In this document: piece by piece, positions 49,001 through 62,221 of the stretch
Layout: each line of letters begins with the position of its first letter
Position numbering within the stretch: position 1 is the first letter of the stretch
Assembly: GCA_030549495.1 (NCBI GenBank)
Contig: JAUIRK010000947.1
Coordinates: forward strand, 615,152-679,151
Direction: 5' to 3'
Origin: Nectonema munidae
Taxonomy: Eukaryota; Nematomorpha; Nectonematoida; Nectonematidae
DNA: 64,000 bases
The notes under the pieces: model-generated
What the model was told of the DNA's origin: nothing
What the model saw: only the letters and a program-made list of their open reading frames with translations
Database searches by the model: none
Position numbers and translations under genes: made by a program

Positions 49001-52000
49001 GTATTAATCGTTCGAAGACGAGGGTGAATATTGGCTTGGCAGATCTTCTTGCACCTTCCCCCTTTTAATAAAAGTATTAATCGTTCGAAGACGAGGGTGA
49101 ATATTGGCTTGCCGGATCTTCTTGCACCTTCCCCCTTTTAATAAAAGTATTAATCGTTCGAAGACGAGGGTGAATATTGGCTTGGCGGATCTTCTTGCAC
49201 CTTCCCCCTTTTAATAAAAGTATTAATCGTTCGAAGACGAGGGTGAATATTGGCTTGGCGGATCTTCTTGCACCTTCCCCCTTTTAATAAAAGTATTAAT
49301 CGTTCGAAGACGAGGGTGAATATTGGCTTGGCAGATCTTCTTGCACCTTCCCCCTTTTAATAAAAGTATTAATCGTTCGAAGACGAGGGTGAATATTGGC
49401 TTGCCGGATCTCTTTGCACCTTCCCCCTTTTAATAAAAGTATTAATCGTTCGAAGACGAGGGTGAATATTGGCTTGGCAGATCTTCTTGCACCTTCCCCC
49501 TTTTAATAAAAGTATTAATCGTTCGAAGACGAGGGTGAATATTGGCTTGGCTGATCTTCTTGCACCTTCCCCCTTTTAATAAAAGTATTAATCGTTCGAA
49601 GACGAGGGTGAATATTGGCTTGGCAGATCTTCTTGCACCTTCCCCCTTTTAATAAAAGTATTAATCGTTCGAAGACGAGGGTGAATATTGGCTTGCCAGA
49701 TCTTCTTGCACCTTACCCCTTTTAATAAAAGTATTAATCGTTCGAAGTCGAGGGTGAATATTGGCTTGCCGGATCTCTTTGCACCTTCCCCCTTTTAATA
49801 AAAGTATTAATCGTTCGAAGACGAGGGTGAATATTGGCTTGCCGGATCTTCTTGCACCTTCCCCCTTTTAATAAAAGTATTAATCGTTCGAAGACGAGGG
49901 TGAATATTGGCTTGGCGGATCTTCTTGCACCTTCCCCCTTTTAATAAAAGTATTAATCGTTCGAAGACGAGGGTGAATATTGGCTTGCCGGATCTTCTTG
50001 CACCTTCCCCTTTTAATAAAAGTATTAATCGTTCGAAGTCGAGGGTGAATATTGGCTTGCCGGATCTTCTTGCACCTTCCCCCTTTTAATAAAAGTATTA
50101 ATCGTTCGAAGTCGAGGGTGAATATTGGCTTGGCAGATCTTCTTGCACCTTCCCCCTTTTAATAAAAGTATTAATCGTTCGAAGACGAGGGTGAATATTG
50201 GCTTGGCAGATCTTCTTGCACCTTCCCCCTTTTAATAAAAGTATTAATCGTTCGAAGACGAGGGTGAATATTGGCTTGCCGGATCTTCTTGCACCTTCCC
50301 CCTTTTAATAAAAGTATTAATCGTTCGAAGACGAGGGTGAATATTGGCTTGCCGGATCTTCTTGCACCTTCCCCCTTTTAATAAAAGTATTAATCGTTCG
50401 AAGACGAGGGTGAATATTGGCTTGGCGGATCTTCTTGCACCTTCCCCTTTTAATAAAAGTATTAATCGTTCGAAGACGAGGGTGAATATTGGCTTGCCGG
50501 ATCTCTTTGCACCTTCCCCCTTTTAATAAAAGTATTAATCGTTCGAAGACGAGGGTGAATATTGGCTTGGCAGATCTTCTTGCACCTTCCCCCTTTTAAT
50601 AAAAGTATTAATCGTTCGAAGACGAGGGTGAATATTGGCTTGCCGGATCTTCTTGCACCTTCCCCCTTTTAATAAAAGTATTAATCGTTCGAAGTCGAGG
50701 GTGAATATTGGCTTGCCGGATCTCTTTGCACCTTCCCCCTTTTAATAAAAGTATTAATCGTTCGAAGACGAGGGTGAATATTGGCTTGCCGGATCTTCTT
50801 GCACCTTCCCCCTTTTAATAAAAGTATTAATCGTTCGAAGACGAGGGTGAATATTGGCTTGCCGGATCTCTTTGCACCTTCCCCCTTTTAATAAAAGTAT
50901 TAATCGTTCGAAGACGAGGGTGAATATTGGCTTGGCGGATCTTCTTGCACCTTCCCCCTTTTAATAAAAGTATTAATCGTTCGAAGACGAGGGTGAATAT
51001 TGGCTTGCCGGATCTTCTTGCACCTTCCCCCTTTTAATAAAAGTATTAATCGTTCGAAGACGAGGGTGAATATTGGCTTGGCAGATCTTCTTGCACCTTC
51101 CCCCTTTTAATAAAAGTATTAATCGTTCGAAGACGAGGGTGAATATTGGCTTGCCGGATCTCTTTGCACCTTCCCCCTTTTAATAAAAGTATTAATCGTT
51201 CGAAGACGAGGGTGAATATTGGCTTGGCAGATCTTCTTGCACCTTCCCCCTTTTAATAAAAGTATTAATCGTTCGAAGACGAGGGTGAATATTGGCTTGC
51301 CGGATCTTCTTGCACCTTCCCCCTTTTAATAAAAGTATTAATCGTTCGAAGACGAGGGTGAATATTGGCTTGCCGGATCTCTTTGCACCTTCCCCCTTTT
51401 AATAAAAGTATTAATCGTTCGAAGACGAGGGTGAATATTGGCTTGGCAGATCTTCTTGCACCTTCCCCCTTTTAATAAAAGTATTAATCGTTCGAAGACG
51501 AGGGTGAATATTGGCTTGCCGGATCTTCTTGCACCTTCCCCCTTTTAATAAAAGTATTAATCGTTCGAAGACGAGGGTGAATATTGGCTTGCCGGATCTC
51601 TTTGCACCTTCCCCCTTTTAATAAAAGTATTAATCGTTCGAAGACGAGGGTGAATATTGGCTTGCCGGATCTCTTTGCACCTTCCCCCTTTTAATAAAAG
51701 TATTAATCGTTCGAAGACGAGGGTGAATATTGGCTTGGCAGATCTTCTTGCACCTTCCCCCTTTTAATAAAAGTATTAATCGTTCGAAGACGAGGGTGAA
51801 TATTGGCTTGCCGGATCTTCTTGCACCTTCCCCCTTTTAATAAAAGTATTAATCGTTCGAAGACGAGGGTGAATATTGGCTTGGCAGATCTTCTTGCACC
51901 TTCCCCCTTTTAATAAAAGTATTAATCGTTCGAAGACGAGGGTGAATATTGGCTTGCCGGATCTTCTTGCACCTTCCCCCTTTTAATAAAAGTATTAATC

Positions 52001-55000
52001 GTTCGAAGACGAGGGTGAATATTGGCTTGCCGGATCTTCTTGCACCTTCCCCCTTTTAATAAAAGTATTAATCGTTCGAAGACGAGGGTGAATATTGGCT
52101 TGCCGGATCTTCTTGCACCTTCCCCCTTTTAATAAAAGTATTAATCGTTCGAAGACGAGGGTGAATATTGGCTTGCCGGATCTCTTTGCACCTTCCCCCT
52201 TTTAATAAAAGTATTAATCGTTCGAAGACGAGGGTGAATATTGGCTTGCCGGATCTCTTTGCACCTTCCCCCTTTTAATAAAAGTATTAATCGTTCGAAG
52301 ACGAGGGTGAATATTGGCTTGCCGGATCTCTTTGCACCTTCCCCCTTTTAATAAAAGTATTAATCGTTCGAAGACGAGGGTGAATATTGGCTTGGCAGAT
52401 CTTCTTGCACCTTCCCCCTTTTAATAAAAGTATTAATCGTTCGAAGACGAGGGTGAATATTGGCTTGCCAGATCTTCTTGCACCTTCCCCCTTTTAATAA
52501 AAGTATTAATCGTTCGAAGACGAGGGTGAATATTGGCTTGGCAGATCTTCTTGCACCTTCCCCCTTTTAATAAAAGTATTAATCGTTCGAAGACGAGGGT
52601 GAATATTGGCTTGCCGGATCTTCTTGCACCTTCCCCCTTTTAATAAAAGTATTAATCGTTCGAAGACGAGGGTGAATATTGGCTTGCCGGATCTTCTTGC
52701 ACCTTCCCCCTTTTAATAAAAGTATTAATCGTTCGAAGACGAGGGTGAATATTGGCTTGCCAGATCTTCTTGCACCTTCCCCCTTTTAATAAAAGTATTA
52801 ATCGTTCGAAGACGAGGGTGAATATTGGCTTGCCAGATCTTCTTGCACCTTCCCCCTTTTAATAAAAGTATTAATCGTTCGAAGACGAGGGTGAATATTG
52901 GCTTGGCAGATCTTCTTGCACCTTCCCCCTTTTAATAAAAGTATTAATCGTTCGAAGACGAGGGTGAATATTGGCTTGCCGGATCTCTTTGCACCTTCCC
53001 CCTTTTAATAAAAGTATTAATCGTTCGAAGACGAGGGTGAATATTGGCTTGGCAGATCTTCTTGCACCTTCCCCCTTTTAATAAAAGTATTAATCGTTCG
53101 AAGACGAGGGTGAATATTGGCTTGCCGGATCTCTTTGCACCTTCCCCCTTTTAATAAAAGTATTAATCGTTCGAAGACGAGGGTGAATATTGGCTTGGCA
53201 GATCTTCTTGCACCTTCCCCCTTTTAATAAAAGTATTAATCGTTCGAAGACGAGGGTGAATATTGGCTTGGCAGATCTTCTTGCACCTTCCCCCTTTTAA
53301 TAAAAGTATTAATCGTTCGAAGACGAGGGTGAATATTGGCTTGGCAGATCTTCTTGCACCTTCCCCCTTTTAATAAAAGTATTAATCGTTCGAAGACGAG
53401 GGTGAATATTGGCTTGCCGGATCTTCTTGCACCTTCCCCCTTTTAATAAAAGTATTAATCGTTCGAAGACGAGGGTGAATATTGGCTTGGCAGATCTTCT
53501 TGCACCTTCCCCCTTTTAATAAAAGTATTAATCGTTCGAAGACGAGGGTGAATATTGGCTTGGCAGATCTTCTTGCACCTTCCCCCTTTTAATAAAAGTA
53601 TTAATCGTTCGAAGACGAGGGTGAATATTGGCTTGGCAGATCTTCTTGCACCTTCCCCCTTTTAATAAAAGTATTAATCGTTCGAAGACGAGGGTGAATA
53701 TTGGCTTGCCGGATCTTCTTGCACCTTCCCCCTTTTAATAAAAGTATTAATCGTTCGAAGACGAGGGTGAATATTGGCTTGCCGGATCTTCTTGCACCTT
53801 CCCCCTTTTAATAAAAGTATTAATCGTTCGAAGACGAGGGTGAATATTGGCTTGGCAGATCTTCTTGCACCTTCCCCCTTTTAATAAAAGTATTAATCGT
53901 TCGAAGACGAGGGTGAATATTGGCTTGCCGGATCTCTTTGCACCTTCCCCCTTTTAATAAAAGTATTAATCGTTCGAAGACGAGGGTGAATATTGGCTTG
54001 GCAGATCTTCTTGCACCTTCCCCCTTTTAATAAAAGTATTAATCGTTCGAAGACGAGGGTGAATATTGGCTTGCCGGATCTCTTTGCACCTTCCCCCTTT
54101 TAATAAAAGTATTAATCGTTCGAAGACGAGGGTGAATATTGGCTTGGCAGATCTTCTTGCACCTTCCCCCTTTTAATAAAAGTATTAATCGTTCGAAGTC
54201 GAGGGTGAATATTGGCTTGGCAGATCTTCTTGCACCTTCCCCCTTTTAATAAAAGTATTAATCGTTCGAAGACGAGGGTGAATATTGGCTTGGCAGATCT
54301 TCTTGCACCTTCCCCCTTTTAATAAAAGTATTAATCGTTCGAAGACGAGGGTGAATATTGGCTTGCCAGATCTAATTGCACCTTCCCCCTTTTAATAAAA
54401 GTATTAATCGTTCGAAGACGAGGGTGAATATTGGCTTGGCAGATCTTCTTGCACCTTCCCCCTTTTAATAAAAGTATTAATCGTTCGAAGACGAGGGTGA
54501 ATATTGGCTTGGCAGATCTTCTTGCACCTTCCCCCTTTTAATAAAAGTATTAATCGTTCGAAGACGAGGGTGAATATTGGCTTGCCGGATCTCTTTGCAC
54601 CTTCCCCCTTTTAATAAAAGTATTAATCGTTCGAAGACGAGGGTGAATATTGGCTTGGCAGATCTTCTTGCACCTTCCCCCTTTTAATAAAAGTATTAAT
54701 CGTTCGAAGACGAGGGTGAATATTGGCTTGGCAGATCTTCTTGCACCTTCCCCCTTTTAATAAAAGTATTAATCGTTCGAAGACGAGGGTGAATATTGGC
54801 TTGGCAGATCTTCTTGCACCTTCCCCCTTTTAATAAAAGTATTAATCGTTCGAAGACGAGGGTGAATATTGGCTTGCCGGATCTTCTTGCACCTTCCCCC
54901 TTTTAATAAAAGTATTAATCGTTCGAAGACGAGGGTGAATATTGGCTTGCCAGATCTAATTGCACCTTCCCCCTTTTAATAAAAGTATTAATCGTTCGAA

Positions 55001-58000
55001 GACGAGGGTGAATATTGGCTTGGCAGATCTTCTTGCACCTTCCCCCTTTTAATAAAAGTATTAATCGTTCGAAGACGAGGGTGAATATTGGCTTGCCGGA
55101 TCTCTTTGCACCTTCCCCCTTTTAATAAAAGTATTAATCGTTCGAAGACGAGGGTGAATATTGGCTTGGCAGATCTTCTTGCACCTTCCCCCTTTTAATA
55201 AAAGTATTAATCGTTCGAAGACGAGGGTGAATATTGGCTTGGCAGATCTTCTTGCACCTTCCCCCTTTTAATAAAAGTATTAATCGTTCGAAGACGAGGG
55301 TGAATATTGGCTTGGCAGATCTTCTTGCACCTTCCCCCTTTTAATAAAAGTATTAATCGTTCGAAGACGAGGGTGAATATTGGCTTGCCAGATCTTCTTG
55401 CACCTTCCCCCTTTTAATAAAAGTATTAATCGTTCGAAGACGAGGGTGAATATTGGCTTGCCGGATCTTCTTGCACCTTCCCCCTTTTAATAAAAGTATT
55501 AATCGTTCGAAGACGAGGGTGAATATTGGCTTGGCAGATCTTCTTGCACCTTCCCCCTTTTAATAAAAGTATTAATCGTTCGAAGACGAGGGTGAATATT
55601 GGCTTGGCAGATCTTCTTGCACCTTCCCCCTTTTAATAAAAGTATTAATCGTTCGAAGACGAGGGTGAATATTGGCTTGGCAGATCTTCTTGCACCTTCC
55701 CCCTTTTAATAAAAGTATTAATCGTTCGAAGACGAGGGTGAATATTGGCTTGGCAGATCTTCTTGCACCTTCCCCCTTTTAATAAAAGTATTAATCGTTC
55801 GAAGACGAGGGTGAATATTGGCTTGCCGGATCTCTTTGCACCTTCCCCCTTTTAATAAAAGTATTAATCGTTCGAAGACGAGGGTGAATATTGGCTTGGC
55901 AGATCTTCTTGCACCTTCCCCCTTTTAATAAAAGTATTAATCGTTCGAAGACGAGGGTGAATATTGGCTTGGCAGATCTTCTTGCACCTTCCCCCTTTTA
56001 ATAAAAGTATTAATCGTTCGAAGACGAGGGTGAATATTGGCTTGCCGGATCTTCTTGCACCTTCCCCCTTTTAATAAAAGTATTAATCGTTCGAAGACGA
56101 GGGTGAATATTGGCTTGGCAGATCTTCTTGCACCTTCCCCCTTTTAATAAAAGTATTAATCGTTCGAAGACGAGGGTGAAGATTGGCTTGGCAGATCTTC
56201 TTGCACCTTCCCCCTTTTAATAAAAGTATTAATCGTTCGAAGACGAGGGTGAATATTGGCTTGGCAGATCTTCTTGCACCTTCCCCCTTTTAATAAAAGT
56301 ATTAATCGTTCGAAGACGAGGGTGAATATTGGCTTGCCGGATCTCTTTGCACCTTCCCCCTTTTAATAAAAGTATTAATCGTTCGAAGACGAGGGTGAAT
56401 ATTGGCTTGGCAGATCTTCTTGCACCTTCCCCCTTTTAATAAAAGTATTAATCGTTCGAAGACGAGGGTGAATATTGGCTTGGCAGATCTTCTTGCACCT
56501 TCCCCCTTTTAATAAAAGTATTAATCGTTCGAAGACGAGGGTGAATATTGGCTTGGCAGATCTTCTTGCACCTTCCCCCTTTTAATAAAAGTATTAATCG
56601 TTCGAAGACGAGGGTGAATATTGGCTTGCCGGATCTTCTTGCACCTTCCCCCTTTTAATAAAAGTATTAATCGTTCGAAGACGAGGGTGAATATTGGCTT
56701 GCCGGATCTCTTTGCACCTTCCCCCTTTTAATAAAAGTATTAATCGTTCGAAGACGAGGGTGAATATTGGCTTGGCAGATCTTCTTGCACCTTCCCCCTT
56801 TTAATAAAAGTATTAATCGTTCGAAGACGAGGGTGAATATTGGCTTGGCAGATCTTCTTGCACCTTCCCCCTTTTAATAAAAGTATTAATCGTTCGAAGA
56901 CGAGGGTGAATATTGGCTTGGCGGATCTCTTTGCACCTTCCCCTTTTAATAAAAGTATTAATCGTTCGAAGACGAGGGTGAATATTGGCTTGGCAGATCT
57001 TCTTGCACCTTCCCCCTTTTAATAAAAGTATTAATCGTTCGAAGACGAGGGTGAATATTGGCTTGCCGGATCTCTTTGCACCTTCCCCCTTTTAATAAAA
57101 GTATTAATCGTTCGAAGACGAGGGTGAATATTGGCTTGGCAGATCTTCTTGCACCTTCCCCCTTTTAATAAAAGTATTAATCGTTCGAAGACGAGGGTGA
57201 ATATTGGCTTGGCAGATCTTCTTGCACCTTCCCCCTTTTAATAAAAGTATTAATCGTTCGAAGACGAGGGTGAATATTGGCTTGGCAGATCTTCTTGCAC
57301 CTTCCCCCTTTTAATAAAAGTATTAATCGTTCGAAGACGAGGGTGAATATTGGCTTGGCAGATCTTCTTGCACCTTCCCCCTTTTAATAAAAGTATTAAT
57401 CGTTCGAAGACGAGGGTGAATATTGGCTTGGCAGATCTTCTTGCACCTTCCCCCTTTTAATAAAAGTATTAATCGTTCGAAGACGAGGGTGAATATTGGC
57501 TTGGCAGATCTTCTTGCACCTTCCCCCTTTTAATAAAAGTATTAATCGTTCGAAGACGAGGGTGAATATTGGCTTGCCGGATCTCTTTGCACCTTCCCCC
57601 TTTTAATAAAAGTATTAATCGTTCGAAGACGAGGGTGAATATTGGCTTGCCGGATCTCTTTGCACCTTCCCCCTTTTAATAAAAGTATTAATCGTTCGAA
57701 GACGAGGGTGAATATTGGCTTGGCAGATCTCTTTGCACCTTCCCCCTTTTAATAAAAGTATTAATCGTTCGAAGACGAGGGTGAATATTGGCTTGGCAGA
57801 TCTTCTTGCACCTTCCCCCTTTTAATAAAAGTATTAATCGTTCGAAGACGAGGGTGAATATTGGCTTGCCGGATCTCTTTGCACCTTCCCCCTTTTAATA
57901 AAAGTATTAATCGTTCGAAGACGAGGGTGAATATTGGCTTGGCAGATCTCTTTGCACCTTCCCCCTTTTAATAAAAGTATTAATCGTTCGAAGTCGAGGG

Positions 58001-61000
58001 TGAATATTGGCTTGGCAGATCTCTTTGCACCTTCCCCCTTTTAATAAAAGTATTAATCGTTCGAAGACGAGGGTGAATATTGGCTTGGCAGATCTTCTTG
58101 CACCTTCCCCCTTTTAATAAAAGTATTAATCGTTCGAAGACGAGGGTGAATATTGGCTTGGCAGATCTTCTTGCACCTTCCCCCTTTTAATAAAAGTATT
58201 AATCGTTCGAAGACGAGGGTGAATATTGGCTTGCCGGATCTCTTTGCACCTTCCCCCTTTTAATAAAAGTATTAATCGTTCGAAGACGAGGGTGAATATT
58301 GGCTTGCCGGATCTCTTTGCACCTTCCCCCTTTTAATAAAAGTATTAATCGTTCGAAGACGAGGGTGAATATTGGCTTGGCAGATCTTCTTGCACCTTCC
58401 CCCTTTTAATAAAAGTATTAATCGTTCGAAGACGAGGGTGAATATTGGCTTGCCGGATCTCTTTGCACCTTCCCCCTTTTAATAAAAGTATTAATCGTTC
58501 GAAGACGAGGGTGAATATTGGCTTGGCAGATCTTCTTGCACCTTCCCCTTTTTAATAAAAGTATTAATCGTTCGAAGACGAGGGTGAATATTGGCTTGCC
58601 GGATCTCTTTGCACCTTCCCCCTTTTAATAAAAGTATTAATCGTTCGAAGACGAGGGTGAATATTGGCTTGGCAGATCTTCTTGCACCTTCCCCCTTTTA
58701 ATAAAAGTATTAATCGTTCGAAGACGAGGGTGAATATTGGCTTGGCAGATCTTCTTGCACCTTCCCCCTTTTAATAAAAGTATTAATCGTTCGAAGACGA
58801 GGGTGAATATTGGCTTGGCAGATCTTCTTGCACCTTCCCCCTTTTAATAAAAGTATTAATCGTTCGAAGACGAGGGTGAATATTGGCTTGCCGGATCTCT
58901 TTGCACCTTCCCCCTTTTAATAAAAGTATTAATCGTTCGAAGACGAGGGTGAATATTGGCTTGCCGGATCTCTTTGCACCTTCCCCCTTTTAATAAAAGT
59001 ATTAATCGTTCGAAGTCGAGGGTGAATATTGGCTTGGCAGATCTTTTTGCACCTTCCCCCTTTTAATAAAAGTATTAATCGTTCGAAGTCGAGGGTGAAT
59101 ATTGGCTTGGCAGATCTTCTTGCACCTTCCCCCTTTTAATAAAAGTATTAATCGTTCGAAGACGAGGGTGAATATTGGCTTGCCGGATCTCTTTGCACCT
59201 TCCCCCTTTTAATAAAAGTATTAATCGTTCGAAGACGAGGGTGAATATTGGCTTGCCGGATCTCTTTGCACCTTCCCCCTTTTAATAAAAGTATTAATCG
59301 TTCGAAGACGAGGGTGAATATTGGCTTGGCAGATCTTCTTGCACCTTCCCCCTTTTAATAAAAGTATTAATCGTTCGAAGACGAGGGTGAATATTGGCTT
59401 GCCGGATCTCTTTGCACCTTCCCCCTTTTAATAAAAGTATTAATCGTTCGAAGACGAGGGTGAATATTGGCTTGCCGGATCTCTTTGCACCTTCCCCCTT
59501 TTAATAAAAGTATTAATCGTTCGAAGACGAGGGTGAATATTGGCTTGGCAGATCTTCTTGCACCTTCCCCCTTTTAATAAAAGTATTAATCGTTCGAAGA
59601 CGAGGGTGAATATTGGCTTGGCAGATCTTCTTGCACCTTCCCCCTTTTAATAAAAGTATTAATCGTTCGAAGACGAGGGTGAATATTGGCTTGGCAGATC
59701 TTCTTGCACCTTCCCCCTTTTAATAAAAGTATTAATCGTTCGAAGACGAGGGTGAATATTGGCTTGCCGGATCTCTTTGCACCTTCCCCTTTTAATAAAA
59801 GTATTAATCGTTCGAAGACGAGGGTGAATATTGGCTTGGCAGATCTTCTTGCACCTTCCCCCTTTTAATAAAAGTATTAATCGTTCGAAGACGAGGGTGA
59901 ATATTGGCTTGGCAGATCTTCTTGCACCTTCCCCCTTTTAATAAAAGTATTAATCGTTCGAAGACGAGGGTGAATATTGGCTTGCCGGATCTCTTTGCAC
60001 CTTCCCCCTTTTAATAAAAGTATTAATCGTTCGAAGACGAGGGTGAATATTGGCTTGGCAGATCTTCTTGCACCTTCCCCCTTTTAATAAAAGTATTAAT
60101 CGTTCGAAGACGAGGGTGAATATTGGCTTGCCGGATCTCTTTGCACCTTCCCCCTTTTAATAAAAGTATTAATCGTTCGAAGACGAGGGTGAATATTGGC
60201 TTGGCAGATCTTCTTGCACCTTCCCCCTTTTAATAAAAGTATTAATCGTTCGAAGACGAGGGTGAATATTGGCTTGGCAGATCTTCTTGCACCTTCCCCC
60301 TTTTAATAAAAGTATTAATCGTTCGAAGACGAGGGTGAATATTGGCTTGGCAGATCTTCTTGCACCTTCCCCCTTTTAATAAAAGTATTAATCGTTCGAA
60401 GACGAGGGTGAATATTGGCTTGGCAGATCTTCTTGCACCTTCCCCCTTTTAATAAAAGTATTAATCGTTCGAAGACGAGGGTGAATATTGGCTTGCCGGA
60501 TCTTCTTGCACCTTCCCCCTTTTAATAAAAGTATTAATCGTTCGAAGACGAGGGTGAATATTGGCTTGGCAGATCTTCTTGCACCTTCCCCCTTTTAATA
60601 AAAGTATTAATCGTTCGAAGACGAGGGTGAATATTGGCTTGCCGGATCTCTTTGCACCTTCCCCCTTTTAATAAAAGTATTAATCGTTCGAAGACGAGGG
60701 TGAATATTGGCTTGGCAGATCTTCTTGCACCTTCCCCCTTTTAATAAAAGTATTAATCGTTCGAAGACGAGGGTGAATATTGGCTTGGCAGATCTCTTTG
60801 CACCTTCCCCCTTTTAATAAAAGTATTAATCGTTCGAAGACGAGGGTGAATATTGGCTTGGCAGATCTTCTTGCACCTTCCCCCTTTTAATAAAAGTATT
60901 AATCGTTCGAAGACGAGGGTGAATATTGGCTTGGCAGATCTTCTTGCACCTTCCCCCTTTTAATAAAAGTATTAATCGTTCGAAGACGAGGGTGAATATT

Positions 61001-61766
61001 GGCTTGGCCGATCTCTTTGCACCTTCCCCCTTTTAATAAAAGTATTAATCGTTCGAAGACGAGGGTGAATATTGGCTTGCCGGATCTCTTTGCACCTTCC
61101 CCCTTTTAATAAAAGTATTAATCGTTCGAAGACGAGGGTGAATATTGGCTTGGCAGATCTTCTTGCACCTTCCCCCTTTTAATAAAAGTATTAATCGTTC
61201 GAAGACGAGGGTGAATATTGGCTTGGCAGATCTTCTTGCACCTTCCCCCTTTTAATAAAAGTATTAATCGTTCGAAGACGAGGGTGAATATTGGCTTGGC
61301 AGATCTTCTTGCACCTTCCCCCTTTTAATAAAAGTATTAATCGTTCGAAGACGAGGGTGAATATTGGCTTGGCAGATCTTCTTGCACCTTCCCCCTTTTA
61401 ATAAAAGTATTAATCGTTCGAAGACGAGGGTGAATATTGGCTTGGCAGATCTCTTTGCACCTTCCCCCTTTTAATAAAAGTATTAATCGTTCGAAGACGA
61501 GGGTGAATATTGGCTTGCCGGATCTCTTTGCACCTTCCCCCTTTTAATAAAAGTATTAATCGTTCGAAGACGAGGGTGAATATTGGCTTGTCAGATCTTC
61601 TTGCACCTTCCCCCTTTTAATAAAAGTATTAATCGTTCGAAGACGAGGGTGAATATTGGCTTGGCAGATCTTCTTGCACCTTCCCCCTTTTAATAAAAGT
61701 ATTAATCGTTCGAAGACGAGGGTGAATATTGGCTTGCCGGATCTCTTTGCACCTTCCCCCTTTTAA
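49001..61766 (+). repeat. satellite subdomain 3: GCCGGATCTCTTTGC / GGCAGATCTTC mixture
   Basis: Two unit types dominate. One has GCCGGATCTCTTTGC, the other GGCAGATCTTCTTGC (which carries the palindrome AGATCT). GGCGG units, common in the core, become rare. Units stay close to each other up to the last base before the transposon, with no edge decay. Confidence 0.75.
61763..61766. other. TTAA target site of the piggyBac insertion
   Basis: The TTAA belongs to the satellite unit (CCCCCTTTTAATAAAAG) and is followed directly by the transposon end CCCATTAATGACC. The matching TTAA on the other side is outside the window. Confidence 0.85.
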
Positions 61767-61927
61767 CCCATTAATGACCAACCTCTAGCATATGAGTTTT
61801 GAGCTAATTTATGATAGTTTTATGTAAACAGAACTCAATTACACTATTCATAACATTCTAGAACGTATATATAATTTTTTAGAGCAAAAAAATAAATCAT
61901 AACCAAAAAGTTATATTGTCGTTAAAG

Positions 61928-61958
61928 GGAGCATATCATTTTATTGATGATGTGCTCC
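61928..61958. repeat. subterminal hairpin of the piggyBac element
   Basis: GGAGCATATCAT pairs with ATGATGTGCTCC across a short TTTATTG loop, with a single mismatch in the stem. It lies about 160 bp inside the transposon end and could be a transposase-binding or transcript-end structure. Confidence 0.6.
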
Positions 61959-62221
61959 ATATATAATATATAAAAGTAAATTGAAAAGAAACTCAAGGGG
62001 AAACTTAAAAAAGTAAAATATACACATGTTTATGAACCTGAAAAAGTGGACTCAGTGAAACTGAAAGCTGAGATTGGAAATAATGAAGAGAGCAAATACC
62101 AACCTCCGAACCTTAAAACTAAAGATGGAGTATTGTCAGTTTGAAAAAAAGAAGAGTGTCTATTTTTTTATTGTAGCAAGAAACAAGATGAAAAAAGATT
62201 CAACAAATTTATTAAAAAACT

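Larger units (their letters stand above)
22211..61766 (+). repeat. giant 73-bp satellite array, about 540 head-to-tail units
   Basis: Direct repeats fill 39.6 kb without interruption. The common unit, starting at its TTTTAATAAAAG, continues TATTAATCGTTCGAAGACGA, GGGTGAATATTGGCTTGCCG and GATCTTCTTGCACCTTCCCC. Usual length is 73 bp; 75-bp units carry GACGGGTATCTT, and 72-bp units lack one C of the C5 run. All units point the same way. Variable spots are TTAATA/TCATA, GTTCG/GCTCG, GACGAG/GTCGAG, CCGG/GCGG/GCAG/CCAG before ATCT, and TCTTCTTGC/TCTCTTTGC. Since 73 is not a multiple of three, frames shift every unit; short frames arise only where stops are missed or 72/75-bp units occur. It is non-coding. 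The left end fades into unique sequence at 22211; the right end is cut by a piggyBac insertion. Confidence 0.98.

Noticed and set aside
22521-59868. Dozens of 60-139-codon open frames with repeated peptides (SINRSKTRVNIGL on plus, IFTLVFERLILLLK on minus)
   Set aside because: They are the satellite read in shifting frames. The 73-bp period is not a multiple of three; longer frames occur only where 72- or 75-bp units happen to keep frame. There is no start context, codon preference or conservation beyond the DNA repeat.
22211-61766. CRISPR-like array
   Set aside because: There are no unique spacers; the whole 73-bp unit is repeated, and the sequence is animal nuclear DNA.
22211-61766. Satellite derived from a tRNA or Pol III promoter (A-box-like TGGCTTGCCGG, B-box-like GTTCGAAGA)
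   Set aside because: The B-box match lacks its last conserved C, the A-box lacks the AG, and a TTTT terminator lies between them. No tRNA fold is visible.
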